Positions 20,369 to 31,102 of a stretch of 60,000 bases of DNA are shown one piece after another. The number at the start of each line of letters is the position of its first letter. The first letter of the stretch is position 1. A program made the position numbers and the translations under genes. Source of the DNA: Symsagittifera roscoffensis (Eukaryota > Xenacoelomorpha > Acoela > Convolutidae); contig NC_087069.1 of NCBI RefSeq assembly GCF_963678635.1, forward strand, positions 34,309,090-34,369,089, in the 5' to 3' direction. A model generated the notes under the pieces. It had not been told where the DNA came from. It searched no databases and saw nothing but the letters and a program-made list of their open reading frames with translations.

Positions 20369-23300
20369 TCCTAAAGTTGTCGTAATTTGTGAATTATATG
20401 CTAAGGGAAATAATTTTACATCTGCTGACCATTCGGTATATTTTGTATCATTTCCGTTGATGATACATCTAAGATATTCTTGTAATGAACGGTTCATACC
20501 TTCGACTAAGCCGTTTGTCCAAGGTGCATGAGATGTACGTGGTTTGTGTTTAATGTTATATAAATGACATAGTGTGATAATTTCATTATTTATGAATTCT
20601 GTACCGTTGTCTGTAACTAAAATTTCTGGTAGTCCGAATTTTGCTATCCAGTGTTCATAGAGTGTTGTGTAAGCGTAATAAGCGTTACAATGTGGTACTG
20701 GGTTAAGTGCTACATAATGTGTAAATGCGTCAACAATTACCATAATGTAGGAGTTTCCTTCTGATGAGGGTGAAATTGGTCCTTTAGTATCAAATGAGAT
20801 ACGATGATTAAAGTACAAACTTTGTCCTTTAAAATCTTGTTTTTGTGCTATTTGTTTTTGATTTGGGTAAGGTTTATTTAGTTGACATACTATACAGTCA
20901 TTGCATAGTACTTTTATCCAAATTGGTGCATTTGGAAAGTAAAAGTTTTGTATAAAATTTGAATATGTTTTCTCTGATCCAGAGTGTCCTTTAATATTTT
21001 GTGTATGTGAAATATTAAAAGCTATAAGAATCATACTTAAAGGGAGACATGGAACTGTAGATTCATTCAGGTTATACTCTAAAAGGTCTGTATTTTCGTT
21101 AATTGTTGTGTTGTTAAATTTGCGAAAGTATCGGAGGAGTGTTTTGTTTCCTAGAATGGTTGAATCTGCCTTGACAGGTTTAATTTTATATTTGTGCCAT
21201 GATTTTAGTTGTCTAATTATCGGGTCAAGATTTTGATATTGTTTCAGTGTTGAAATTGTAATCGTTTCTGTTGGAGGGAGAAAAATGTTCTCAATTTCGA
21301 ATTTAGATAAGGGTATTGTATCAAGTGGGTCGTGAAGGTCAAAAACTTGATTTATTGTGTATTTTGAATCATTTGTTTGTGGTCCTGATAAATTTATTTT
21401 ATCAGTTAAATCTTCTTTTTCAATTAGTGGAAAATGGTCTTTTTTAGGCGGGTGTTGTTTTGTTCGTTTTTGTTGGGTGTTATTTTTTATCCATTGAGAA
21501 TATGGGATTGGTTTGAAAGTTGATGTTCCAAGTAGATCAACTTCATAATGATTATTTTGACAATCTAAATAAAGTGGGAAATGTTGTAAATTATTTATTT
21601 GTGATTGTTCAATATCAGTTTTTACTGCATATTTGCATTCCAATCGGGGTGATGTTTCGTTTTCTGCAAGGTAGAATTTTATGTTTTTGGGTATTTCAAC
21701 TGTTGTTTTTCGTGTAAGTAATTCAGGTGGTGTATTTCGACTTAAGGTGTCTGGTAATGCAAGATTTTTTCCTGCAGTCCAAACTATATGTAAGTTTGGA
21801 AATTTCATTAGAATTAGTTGAAATCTGTAAACTCGGTGGTTTGGGTTAGATTTTTGTGTAAAGAGAAAGATGATTGGTTTATGGTCTGTGAATAGAACTG
21901 TTGGATGTTTTGATCCAAGTATCAGAAATTCATATTCTGTCAGTGTATATATTATGGCTGTACATTCTCTCATTAGAGTTGAGAGTCGTAGCTCTGCTTG
22001 AGTGAACAATCGAGAATTTGCTGATATGAGGTTCATTTTATTTGTACCATTATGTGATTGCAATAGTGCTGCACCGATGCCAAAGTTCGAAGCATCGCAC
22101 ATTGCATAAAATGGTTGATTTGAATCTGGAATTGTGTTTGAAATTTGTTCAGTTAAAAGTTTCTTTACTTCTTCAAATCGTGTTTGATGTTCTGTGTTCC
22201 ATTCAAAATTATTTTGTTGTCTAAGGATGTTATAAAATGGTCGTAGATATAATTGCATTTTATAAACATATTTACTTAAAAAGTTTAACATTCCAAGAAA
22301 TTCTTGGATTTTCTTTTTATTTGTTGGTGGTTGAAGTTTTTGAATAGTTTCAATGCGTGATTTCAATGGAGTGATTGTTTTTCTTTCTATATTATGTCCT
22401 AAGAATTTAACTCTTGTCAAAAAGAAGTGTGATTTATCGGGGGCGGCCTTCAGATTTTCGTTCTGAAGTATTTGGTGATATTTTTCTAAAACATTGAACA
22501 TCTCGTCTTTTGTTTGTGATTGCATAAAAACATCGTCTAAATAGGTGATTGCGTTTTTCTTGAGTATTAGTGGTCTAAAAATTTTGCTCATAAAAGCTGA
22601 AAATGCTGCTGGTCCTATGGATATTCCATAGAATAAGCGGTTGAATTCATATTGTTGGTTTCCGATAACAAATTGTGTTAAACGTCGTGATTGTTCATCT
22701 AGTGGCATTTGATTGTATGCACTATTCATATCGGCGGTTGTAAAGTATTTGCCGTTTATTTTTGTTAAAATAACTTGTATTGGTTCAATGGGCCAATTAC
22801 ATTTTGATTCATCTATGAGTGAATTGAGGTATCTAGCGTCGAGAACGATTTTTAATGATTCTCCTTTAGCTAGAATGATAACGGGGTTGATAAATGTGTT
22901 GCCTTTTGGTTGTTCTTCTTTATTAACTGGTGATATAATGTTGTATTGTTCTAAAATATCGAGTAATCTGTTCACTTTATCATGTAAGTGAATTGGTACT
23001 TTACTTGCTCTCTGTTTTTTGAAAACTGCGTCTGGTTTTAACGGGAGATGTAGTGATGAACTGATTTTGCCAACATCAAATTTTGATGTTGCATAGACTG
23101 ATGAATATTTAATTAGCTGTTTGGCTAACTTTTCGAATTCGTCTTGTGTTATTTGTGAATGTTGGAAATTAAACATTGTTAAAAATTTTTGTTGGTCCTC
23201 TGTGTAGTTACTTATGTTGAATGTAGGTTTGAAATATGGAGTTTTTGTGAAATAATCCGTATTTCTGTTTTCGTTACTTATTATATTATTTATAGATAAT

Positions 23301-26300
23301 TCTTCATTAAGAATTGTAGATTGGCAAATATCTAGTAATTGGAGTATATTATTTACGCGATAGGCTTTTTCGTGTATTGGTGATATTGTAGCGTTGGTTT
23401 CACAATATCCTAAAAGTCCTAAAGGTAATGTTACTTGGTAAGGTGTGTTGTTATAGACATGTAAGGAAATGATATCTGAATTCGAATTTTTCAAATATTT
23501 TATGGATGATATTGTGATTTTGAAAAATTTGTGAATAGGTTTGAATTCAAATTCTGACATATAAAATTTTTGTTTGTTTTGTTCTTTATCATATTGGTGA
23601 ACTTGTTTGATTGAAAAATTATAGATATTTCCTGATAGTGGTTTTAGGTGTTTTCTTTGTTGGTTAAATATCGGGTAGAATTTTGAAAAGAATGGTGGTT
23701 GTTTATTTAATCTTTGAAAAAATGTTAAGGATGTATCTTTTGTTTTTGTATATTTATCTTTGATTAATATTTTACTATTTAGTATGTTAATTGTTGGTAT
23801 ATACTTCGAAATAAATGGTATTCCAATGATATTATATTTAATGTCAGTGATATGGAATATTTGTTTAAATGGCTTATTTAAAATTTTGCTTTGTTCCATT
23901 GTTCTGGTGGGGAGGAGAAATAATTGGATTTTTCCGTAGTTTATCAATGTTGATCCTTGTGCTGTTGCTAACTTACTGGAGGTTTCAAGAGGTGTTAGCT
24001 TTGGGTGTAAAGTTTTTATTTCATTCCATGTGGGGATGTTTATTATGTTTGATTCTGCTCCTGAATCAATTAAAAAATCTATTTCAAGGTCTGGTGGTTG
24101 AAATTCTTTATTTCTTGGGCTTTCTAAGAGAAATGGTATTGTCCAAATTTTTTCTTTGGGTTGTTCTTTTTGTATATTTTGATAAATGTGGTTTGTATTC
24201 AAGCATTTTGTTTTGGTATTTTTATTGGTTTGATTTGTAGTGTTAATCTCATTTGTTTCTTGCGTCGTTGGTGTGGAATTTATGGGTGTAGTGTAATAAT
24301 TTTGAAGAAATTCTGATTGATTTTCATATATGTGTGATGAAAAGGGTTGTTCATATATGACAGATTCATAGTCATTTTCGACTTTTATCATATTGATAGA
24401 AAGAGTGTTTTCAGTATCACTTTCTGAATCTGATGATGTACAGTTTATTTGATTGAGTTGTAACGTATCAGTTACTGTGTCATCAATACCTGGAGGGTCT
24501 GATGTTGTTTCTGGGTTAGATTGTACTTGATTGATTTGTCTTTGATGTTTAGGTGTACTACTTCTGTGGCGATTATTAGAATTATTATAGTTATTATTAT
24601 TCCGGTGTGGTGATTGGGAATAATTTCTATAACGATTATTATAACTTGAGTGTCGATTTTGTGAATTATTTCGCGATCTGTTTTGGTAATTATTGTTTGG
24701 TCTGTTATAGTTCGATCTATTATATGAGTTATTCCTTGATCGATTGTTCGGGTAATTCTGGTTTCGGTTGTTTGAATAACTTCTATTTCGATTATAGGAG
24801 TAGTTTCTATTTCTATTGTATGATGAATTTCGTGATTGGTTGTTTGGATAGTAGTTATTTCTTGATTGGGAATTAGATCTAGAAACAAATCGTTGTGTAT
24901 TTGAATTTGATCTGGAGTAGTTATTTCGACTATTTGGTCTATTGTAGTGATTTTGTGATGAATTATTCGTGTTTCTTCGTTCTGGTGATCTTCCTCTATA
25001 ACTTGAGTTATATGGTGATTGATTTCTTGTATAATTTGTATTGTTCGGGAGTGGTTTTCCTGAACTGTTGTTGCTGTAAACTGTTTTGTTCGGTAGATTT
25101 TGATCTTTTTTCATGTATTGATAGAATGATTTATTCGGTTCTTTATATTTTTGAGGTTTATTTTGATTGTCTTGCTGTTTTTGTCTACATTCGGAAATAC
25201 TATGTCCGTATCGTCGGCAATAATTACACCATTTTTTGAAAGATGGTTTGCCTTTGAAGTTTGGGTTCTTTTCGTAAATATTGAGTATTTCAGTGATTTT
25301 TTCAACGAGGTCTGTTTCTGATTCCTGTATATTATTAATATTAGTGGGAGTCGTTTCAATTCTGTTAACGTATTGTAATTTCAGATTTTCCGTTTCTTCT
25401 AGTTTCATCGTGATTTCTGCTTGTTCTAATTTGTCTACTAGTTTTCGAAAATCTAAATCGGGTTCTCGAATTGAAGAAGGATGGGATGCTCTCTTTTTTA
25501 TTGCTATTTTCCTTAATTGTGGTGTTAAGGTCATCATTAAGATTTCTGTCATCTTTGTGTTTTTATAGTCATGTGTATTTAATGAATATGCTTTTCGAAC
25601 TAGTGTTTCGATTCGTACTGCTATTTGCTTGATGGTTTCGTTTGGTAATCTGCGAATTTCATTACATAAAACTCTTTGTTGTTGTTTGTTTCTTTCGGAG
25701 TCAAACATTTTTGAAAATTCCTGTGTAAACCTTTTCCAGTTTGATTTTATTTCTAGAGGTAGTACTGAAAACCATTTTTGGGCTGCGCCATCTAAGGTTG
25801 TTTGTATTAACGCTGTGCGTCGATGTATCCAGTTTTGATGTAGTGGCGTATTAATTGGTTCAGGTCCAATATTTAAAATCAGGTTTGCTGTTACTGCATT
25901 TAAATAATCTTCTACAGAGTATTCAGGGTCTGTTCCTGTGAAAACCATTAAAGGTTTGTTTGATGTTATTGATGATCCACCCATAAGGTATGGATTCATT
26001 GTCATTTGTAATGATTCTGCTGCATTTGGCATTTGAGAAAAATTTGAAAGTTGGTTTCTTGTTATTTCATGTTGTTGGAGATAATATGGGAGTGGTATTT
26101 CATTTTGCATTTGTGATGGTTGATACGAGTGTGCAGTCATTGGATTTTGTTGTTGAATTGGTTGAAAAGATTGTGTATTAATTAGATTTTGTTGTTGAAT
26201 TGGTTGTTGATGTTGTGCATCTATTGGTTGTGGAGAAAAATTTCTATGATTTGTACGTGTTTTCTGTATTCCTTGTCTACGATATTCTTGAGTATTTGGT

Positions 26301-27751
26301 GCAAATATATCTGGTTGTAAGAAATCATCATCTGAGGATAAATAATCCATTTGATAAGATGTCTGTTTTTTATTTTTATTTTGTTGAAAAAATGGGTAAT
26401 TTTCACTGTGATCCTGTGGAGGATTTGTTTGGAAATTTATTGAATTAGGTTGGGTCATTGGGTTGTCCCAATTTCGAGATCTTGTATATTGGTTAAAATT
26501 TCTTTGTGGTTGGTTATATGTTTTTGATGGATGTGTATAATTATAATTATGGTCTGTAAAGTTGTTTCTAGTGAATGTTTTGTGTGTTTTTGATGGTATT
26601 GTCATGGGTCTGTATGTTTGGTAATCCATATGTGAATATTTAGGGGCAACCGAAGGTTTAACGGTTGATTGTAAGGTTACCTGTGTTTGTGAAGGATTTG
26701 TATTTCTTGGTGTTGTTAAATTTGGGCGTATTGGTGAAATACTTTGTTGTGTAGTTGTTGTGTGTACAATTTCTTCATTTATGAAGTGTGATGGTGTCTG
26801 GATATCTTGTTGAGTAAGATTCCTAGTTCCATTGAGGTTTTCATTGTGTATAACTGTAGAGTTTAAACTATTATTTTGTGTATCGGGTAAAAATGTATTA
26901 TAATTTAATGGTGTCGCATCAATGGTTAATGGTATTACTTTTACATAATCTCTTATGTAAGATATCGTACTTATTGCTTGACTTGAGATTGTTTGTGGGA
27001 AGCTTATAAATGCGGGATGAGACCATTCGGGGTCCCAAACATAATCTGATTGTTCTGTGATAGCGGTATCATCGTTCGAGTTTTGGGGTCTAAAATTTTT
27101 TCTTGCTTGTGCAATTAAATCAATATTGTGTGTGAAATAATCTATTATGAACCATGCCAAAATTTTTTGTAGATCGTGTTTTGTATGTTGTGAAACGTCG
27201 TCTTTCGTGAAATTTTCTTTAATGATGTTTAAATAACTAGAGAGTAGTGTGATTTCATGTCGTACTCTTAAATGTTTAGATGTTTCTGTCGGTGAGACAT
27301 TTGTTATTGGAATTTCGTTTTCTAATATCGAAATATAACTATATATTATTGCGAAAACTTCATTGGTGAATATGGAGTTTGCTCTTTGTGAGTTATGATA
27401 TTGGATGCATTTTATATATTCTGAAAAAACTTTTGAAAATTCTAAATCAAGATCGTCTGTTTGAATTGTATATTTTCTATTATTATGGTTTGGTGAGGTG
27501 AATTCTATGGAGTAGATTCCATACTGTTGTGTTATGTTGCATATATCTTTTAAGTAGTGGTCTATGATTTGTCTTTTGATTTTTACATCTGGGAACTCTG
27601 TTTTACATGGACTGATTCCGGGTTCAAATAAATTTAATAGTAAATTTTTGCAAAATATATGCTGTCCTCTATCAGTGGTTGCGTCTACGATAAAGGGGAA
27701 AATATCATCATCATCTGGACTTTCTTCACCTGGAGTGTGCGTTGAGCTCAT
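20369..27751 (-). CDS. gag-pol: Ty3/gypsy Gag-Pol polyprotein, element A (3' end lost in gap)
   Basis: One uninterrupted ORF of about 2460 codons from ATG 27751 to the gap. Residues 1-590 are polar, with a Gln/Asn/Pro-rich part. At about 590-790 there is a capsid-like retrotransposon Gag segment (KWFSVLPLEIKSNWKRFTQE). A zinc knuckle C-x2-C-x4-H-x4-C occupies 842-855 and is followed by an Asn/Arg/Ser-rich tract to about 1085. Protease DSGA is at 1229. RT has YLDD at 1737-1740, RNase H DAS at 1886. Integrase has an HH-CC zinc site at about 2240-2290 and D2321, D2381, E2417, a D,D(35)E triad. Domain order PR-RT-RH-IN defines Ty3/gypsy. Gag and Pol share one frame, so no internal frameshift is required. 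The frame is intact, so the copy is young or was recently active. The start overlaps the preceding small ORF by 26 nt. Confidence 0.95.
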
Positions 27752-28193
27752 TTTTTCGTTCGATGACTGTTAATATGTAATTATCAATATGTCTAATTGG
27801 TTGATTCCAATTGTATAAATGTACTGGTTTGTGTTTATACTGCTTTTTTTTTCTTCTTTTTCCTCTTTTTGATGAATTTGAAGTTGTTTCTGAGTCAGAG
27901 AAATATAATTGATCGTGAAGTGGGTAATTTTTATCTATTGATTCTTTTAGTTTGTAAAGTTCGTCTAAACTGTTGGTTTCTGATTCTGAAAATGCGTTTC
28001 GATTTTTTGAAAATCTTTTTCGTGTTATTTGTCTTTGTTTCGTTATTATTTTTCTTTTTAGTGTTTGTCGTTTTGTTCGAATGTATCCAACTGTTTGTGT
28101 ATGAGGTGTGATTACAAGGTCGTATTTTTTGTTATCTATTTCACAATTGTGTAAAACGATTGTTTGTTTATTTCCTAGGTTTTTAAATGACAT
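27726..28193 (-). CDS. small basic pre-gag ORF of element A
   Basis: 155 codons, between leader and gag-pol. An Arg/Lys-rich region (residues ~40-60) is followed by a Ser/Asp/Glu segment (YFSDSETTSNSS) and a strongly basic run (KRGKRRKKKQYKHK), then NWNQPIRHIDNYILTVIERK. The basic run could act as a nuclear localisation or nucleic-acid-binding signal. It overlaps the gag-pol ATG by 26 nt, with gag-pol in the +1 frame. The overlap contains an A-rich stretch (CGAAAAAATGAG) and the gag ATG has A at -3. Frameshifting, reinitiation or leaky scanning could all link the two. A related, decayed ORF sits at the same place in element B. I know no named family. Confidence 0.7.
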   Translation of the reverse strand: MSFKNLGNKQTIVLHNCEIDNKKYDLVITPHTQTVGYIRTKRQTLKRKIITKQRQITRKRFSKNRNAFSESETNSLDELYKLKESIDKNYPLHDQLYFSDSETTSNSSKRGKRRKKKQYKHKPVHLYNWNQPIRHIDNYILTVIERKNELNAHSR

Positions 28194-28289
28194 AAGGTTT
28201 AGGATGACGGATGCAAAAGGTTGTTAAATGGTTTCTATTTTCTTAAACTGTTAGTTCTTACGATTTTTTGGTTAGCTTAACCTGGGTCT

Positions 28290-28800
28290 GTTTGTTCAGG
28301 GTTGGAGAGAAAAGTATATCGATTCCGAAGATTGATTTTTTACTTTCTCGTGGCTAGTATAAGTTAAGGTGTTAACTTACTTAATCTTACTTAGGGGTAG
28401 TGATTGTGTTCAAGGGTTGGAGAATAGTAAATCGATCCACAAGGTTCAGGTATAATTAGAACGCGAGTAGTTCGTTAGATACTATTTTAAACTTACTAAG
28501 TCTAAGATTTATCCTGGGTCTGGTAAGAGGGGGGGTCAAGTGAAGGATGAATAACCGAAGTTCTTCACTGTTTATCCTAATTTGAATGATTAGTTTTGTT
28601 TAAAAATTTCTATTAGTCTTGGGTCTTTAGAAAGCGTTGGGTAGTGAATCGACGTTTGAGGTCGTTAGACACTAATTAAGTGGGTGGGGGAGAACAAAGT
28701 TGTTCTGTTTGATCCAAGGATAAGCCTTGATGATCAAATTTGAAATTTAATTAAGTAGAAAATGATTTAAGATCCAAGGATAAGCCTTGATGATCTGGTT
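28290..28800 (-). promoter_or_regulatory. structured 5' leader of element A
   Basis: Non-coding leader with several stem-loops. A GAGAAAAGTA / TACTTTCTC pair is near 28300-28370. A hairpin has arms AGTGAAG (28539-28545) and CTTCACT (28563-28569), with CCGAAG in the loop. A 25-nt sequence GATCCAAGG...CCTTGATGATC is directly repeated at 28711-28735 and 28771-28795 and carries CAAGG / CCTTG arms. The modules GGTTGGAGA and CGTTAGATAC also recur. The second hairpin is kept almost unchanged in element B (53568-53598). Packaging, dimerisation or internal ribosome entry are possible roles; none is shown. Confidence 0.5.
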
Positions 28801-29126
28801 TTAAAATTAAGTGAATTTAAGTTTTAATAAAATTTTAAATGTGTGTAAAGGAAAGATTTAGTGTTTTGATGATGTTAGTGGGTTTATGATTGCTGTTATG
28901 TTTTAGATGATGGATCTGGAACAACAGGATGATTTATGATTACTAACCATTTATTGTCATGCTACTAATTTTTATTTTTTATTTTTCAATAAATATTTTT
29001 CAAACATGTTTTGTATATTACTGCAGAGTTTTAGGAAAACGATCTTAGATCTTTTTATCAATCGTTATTGTATATTAATAATTTTGTTTAGCGCCTGAAA
29101 TGATTTTGAAGATTAACTTCAAGGTT
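28801..29126. other. leader spacer of element A
   Basis: AT-rich sequence between the stem-loop modules and the small leader ORF, without a coding frame. Confidence 0.45.
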
Positions 29127-29333
29127 TTATGTTTGCAAATGAAAATCTAAATTCATTGCCAGTAGTATTCTAAATATAAAAGTTTGTTCTGGTTTTTGCC
29201 TAACTATCATATAGCTATATGGCAAGTTTCTACTTTGTCGTATGTCGTTTCTGGTTCGAGGTCTTCTTCCAATTCCGGGTAGTTCTGTTATGGTTCGGAA
29301 TATTGGCTCTGATCTATTGAGTCGTAGAGACAT
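29127..29333 (-). CDS. conserved leader small ORF of element A
   Basis: It begins about 100 nt downstream of the primer-binding site at ATG 29333 (an in-frame ATG lies at 29360). The first 61 residues, MSLRLNRS...KPEQTFIFRILLAMN, align without any gap to a 61-residue ORF in element B at 54162-54347. 36 of 61 are identical, and many of the rest are conservative (K/R, I/V, F/Y, M/L). The ORF in A continues 7 codons further. It has Arg-rich PRTR and RKPEQT-type motifs. Selection on a peptide is suggested by the lack of indels. Function is unknown; it could be a regulatory upstream ORF or a real microprotein. Confidence 0.55.
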   Translation of the reverse strand: MSLRLNRSEPIFRTITELPGIGRRPRTRNDIRQSRNLPYSYMIVRQKPEQTFIFRILLAMNLDFHLQT

Positions 29334-29430
29334 TTCGATTAAATTATTGTCGTATAACATTTTGTAAATGTTTTTGTCTAATTTCTAATCTATTTTGGTT
29401 AATTCTAAGCTATTAAGGTCTTGTTCGAGA

Positions 29431-29445
29431 CTTATGGTCGCACCA
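29431..29445 (-). other. primer-binding site, element A
   Basis: Minus strand reads TGGTGCGACCATAAG, beginning with the TGG that pairs with a tRNA CCA end and lying 2 nt after the LTR end (...ACTCA-TC). The tRNA identity is not resolved. The same site is kept in element B. Confidence 0.7.
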
Positions 29446-29447
29446 GA

Positions 29448-29857
29448 TGAGTTAGGACCGAGTTGGTTAACTCATAGAGTAATTTCGGATAGGGTACACC
29501 GTCTGCTCGTCACGCTATCTTATTTTCGGCCGGATAGATTCGTGCAACTTCTTAGTCTAATACCGATCCTAATCTTACTCTTATACTTTCTAGTCTCAGG
29601 TTGTTTAACTAGTCTCTGCTAGGCTCAATAGATCTAGGGTATACTGGTTTATTGCGGCTGCTGAAGTGCTCGGGAGAGTCCAACTAATTTCTAAGTTAAA
29701 TTCAAATCTCTCTGGTGCTGAAATTACAAGTAACTTCAGCACTTACAAATAAGTGGGTTGTTAGTTAGATGGATCATGATTGGTTAATATTGAATACTTT
29801 ACATTGGTAAAATATCTAAATTATCCAATCATAAAATGTAGTTTAGATCAGGTTCCA
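29448..29857 (-). mobile_element. 5' LTR of element A
   Basis: 410 bp, bounded by TG...CA, with the outer end reading TGGAACCTGATCTAAACTAC on the minus strand. It contains two CCAAT-type sequences near the outer end, a stem-loop at 29715-29742, and an AATAAA at about 29650 that may serve as polyadenylation signal. Boundaries come from comparison with the copies at 37062-37440, 54472-54850 and 55278-55440. Its 3' partner would lie beyond the gap and is not visible. Confidence 0.8.
29715..29742. promoter_or_regulatory. conserved LTR stem-loop
   Basis: Arms GTGCTGAAATTAC and GTAACTTCAGCAC pair with one mismatch around an AA loop. The copy at 37296-37323 has changed both arms together (GTGTTGAA / TTCAACAC) and still pairs; 55298-55325 pairs as well, while 54706-54733 is weaker. 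Such paired change suggests selection on structure. Confidence 0.6.
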
Positions 29858-31102
29858 CCAGGGACTCTGCGCATAGTTAAAAAATAAACATGCATATTCT
29901 ATAGCATTGACCCCTTTTACCTCTTTATGAAAACCAGCCGGTCAGTTTTTGCAGGCTCGCGTTGGAGACATTGACCCAAATCAACAATTAACTTTGGTAA
30001 AGGCAACATGCCAGAAGAAAATCTCAAGAGGAACATTTTGACCAAAATAAAAAGTAAACGCGAGCGCATCAGTCATACGCCATAACGAGCGAAGTGGCAC
30101 ATTCAATCTGACGCCATTGTTGAGACGAGCGGTCTTATTTGTTCACTTGAGCCCTTTAACCCGCAAGGTTTTTTTTTCTTGTCCGCATCACTAAGATGTA
30201 CTAAGGAAAAGACGTAAGCGCCGATCAAATCTCATCAAAACTGTCACAAACCCACTCCGGTTTTGCCTGATTTAGGAGCAGGTTATGTCGCCGCGCAACT
30301 TAATTGAACGTGGCAAGATAGTTTACAACCAAACGCAAATAATTCGAGACAAAGTAATGTTGTAAAACAAATTAGATCAGTTTTGAATCCACCAATTTTT
30401 AATCTGTGATCCTAACCGTAATACACCAATTGGAAGTATCATCGGGAATTTATCAATATCTACATTTAAAGTGCTTCAAACATGAATTGATTTGAATATC
30501 TTATCAGATTTGGTTTGGATCTTTTCGTGCCAAGCTCGGATGCAAGACATTTACAGGACTCATCTCTAACCCGGAGAGAAGTCAACACCAAGTTGAACTC
30601 AAAACAACTCGTTCCCAGTCCAAATACCGGAAAAAAGATTTCCTACCTTGACCTAAATACCCAAAAATTATGATCGCCCAAAACTGAGGGTCGTGGCCAG
30701 CTTTTTTTTTCAAAACCCCCAGTGAATTAAAAAAAAAAACTTGAGATGTCTTGATTTGTTCACAGTCTCAAATAAAGCTCTAACTGGCCGTTTATCACGC
30801 GTTAAGCTATTTTTTTTGTGTGGAAAAACCTCACTGACGTAAAGCATTAGACCAATTTGAGGAGGCATTTTAAGCTAGCTCTCGCCAAGCAATTTTTTTT
30901 AAAAAAATGTAAGAAAAACAAAAAAAATCAAATTGTCTGCAATTTTCTTAGGAACATAGCAAAAGCTTATCTTTGCTTTGGTTAATATTGATGAAAAGAG
31001 GTCTGTTAGTCTATGATCAGCCGAGATGGTTCTAATCAGTAAGTTGCTCTGCATGTGTTTTCGGAACTTAACCAACTTGCCTGATCATCATTGGATTATG
31101 TC
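29858..31102. other. flank between LTR A and minisatellite
   Basis: No coding frame. The part around 30580-30910 (AACTCGTTCCCAGTCCAAAT, TCGTGGCCAGCTTTTTT, CTCGCCAAGCAATT) resembles 42955-43200, so it belongs to a dispersed repeat. Confidence 0.5.

Noticed and set aside
23869-24240. 123-codon and other plus-strand ORFs opposite gag-pol
   Set aside because: Antisense shadows of a strongly biased minus-strand gene; the Leu/Phe/Trp-rich translations are typical of such shadows.
24472-24888. 138-codon ORF overlapping the gag Asn/Arg-rich tract in the +1 frame
   Set aside because: Low-complexity AT-rich codons lack stops in other frames by chance; element B shows no clear conservation of this frame.
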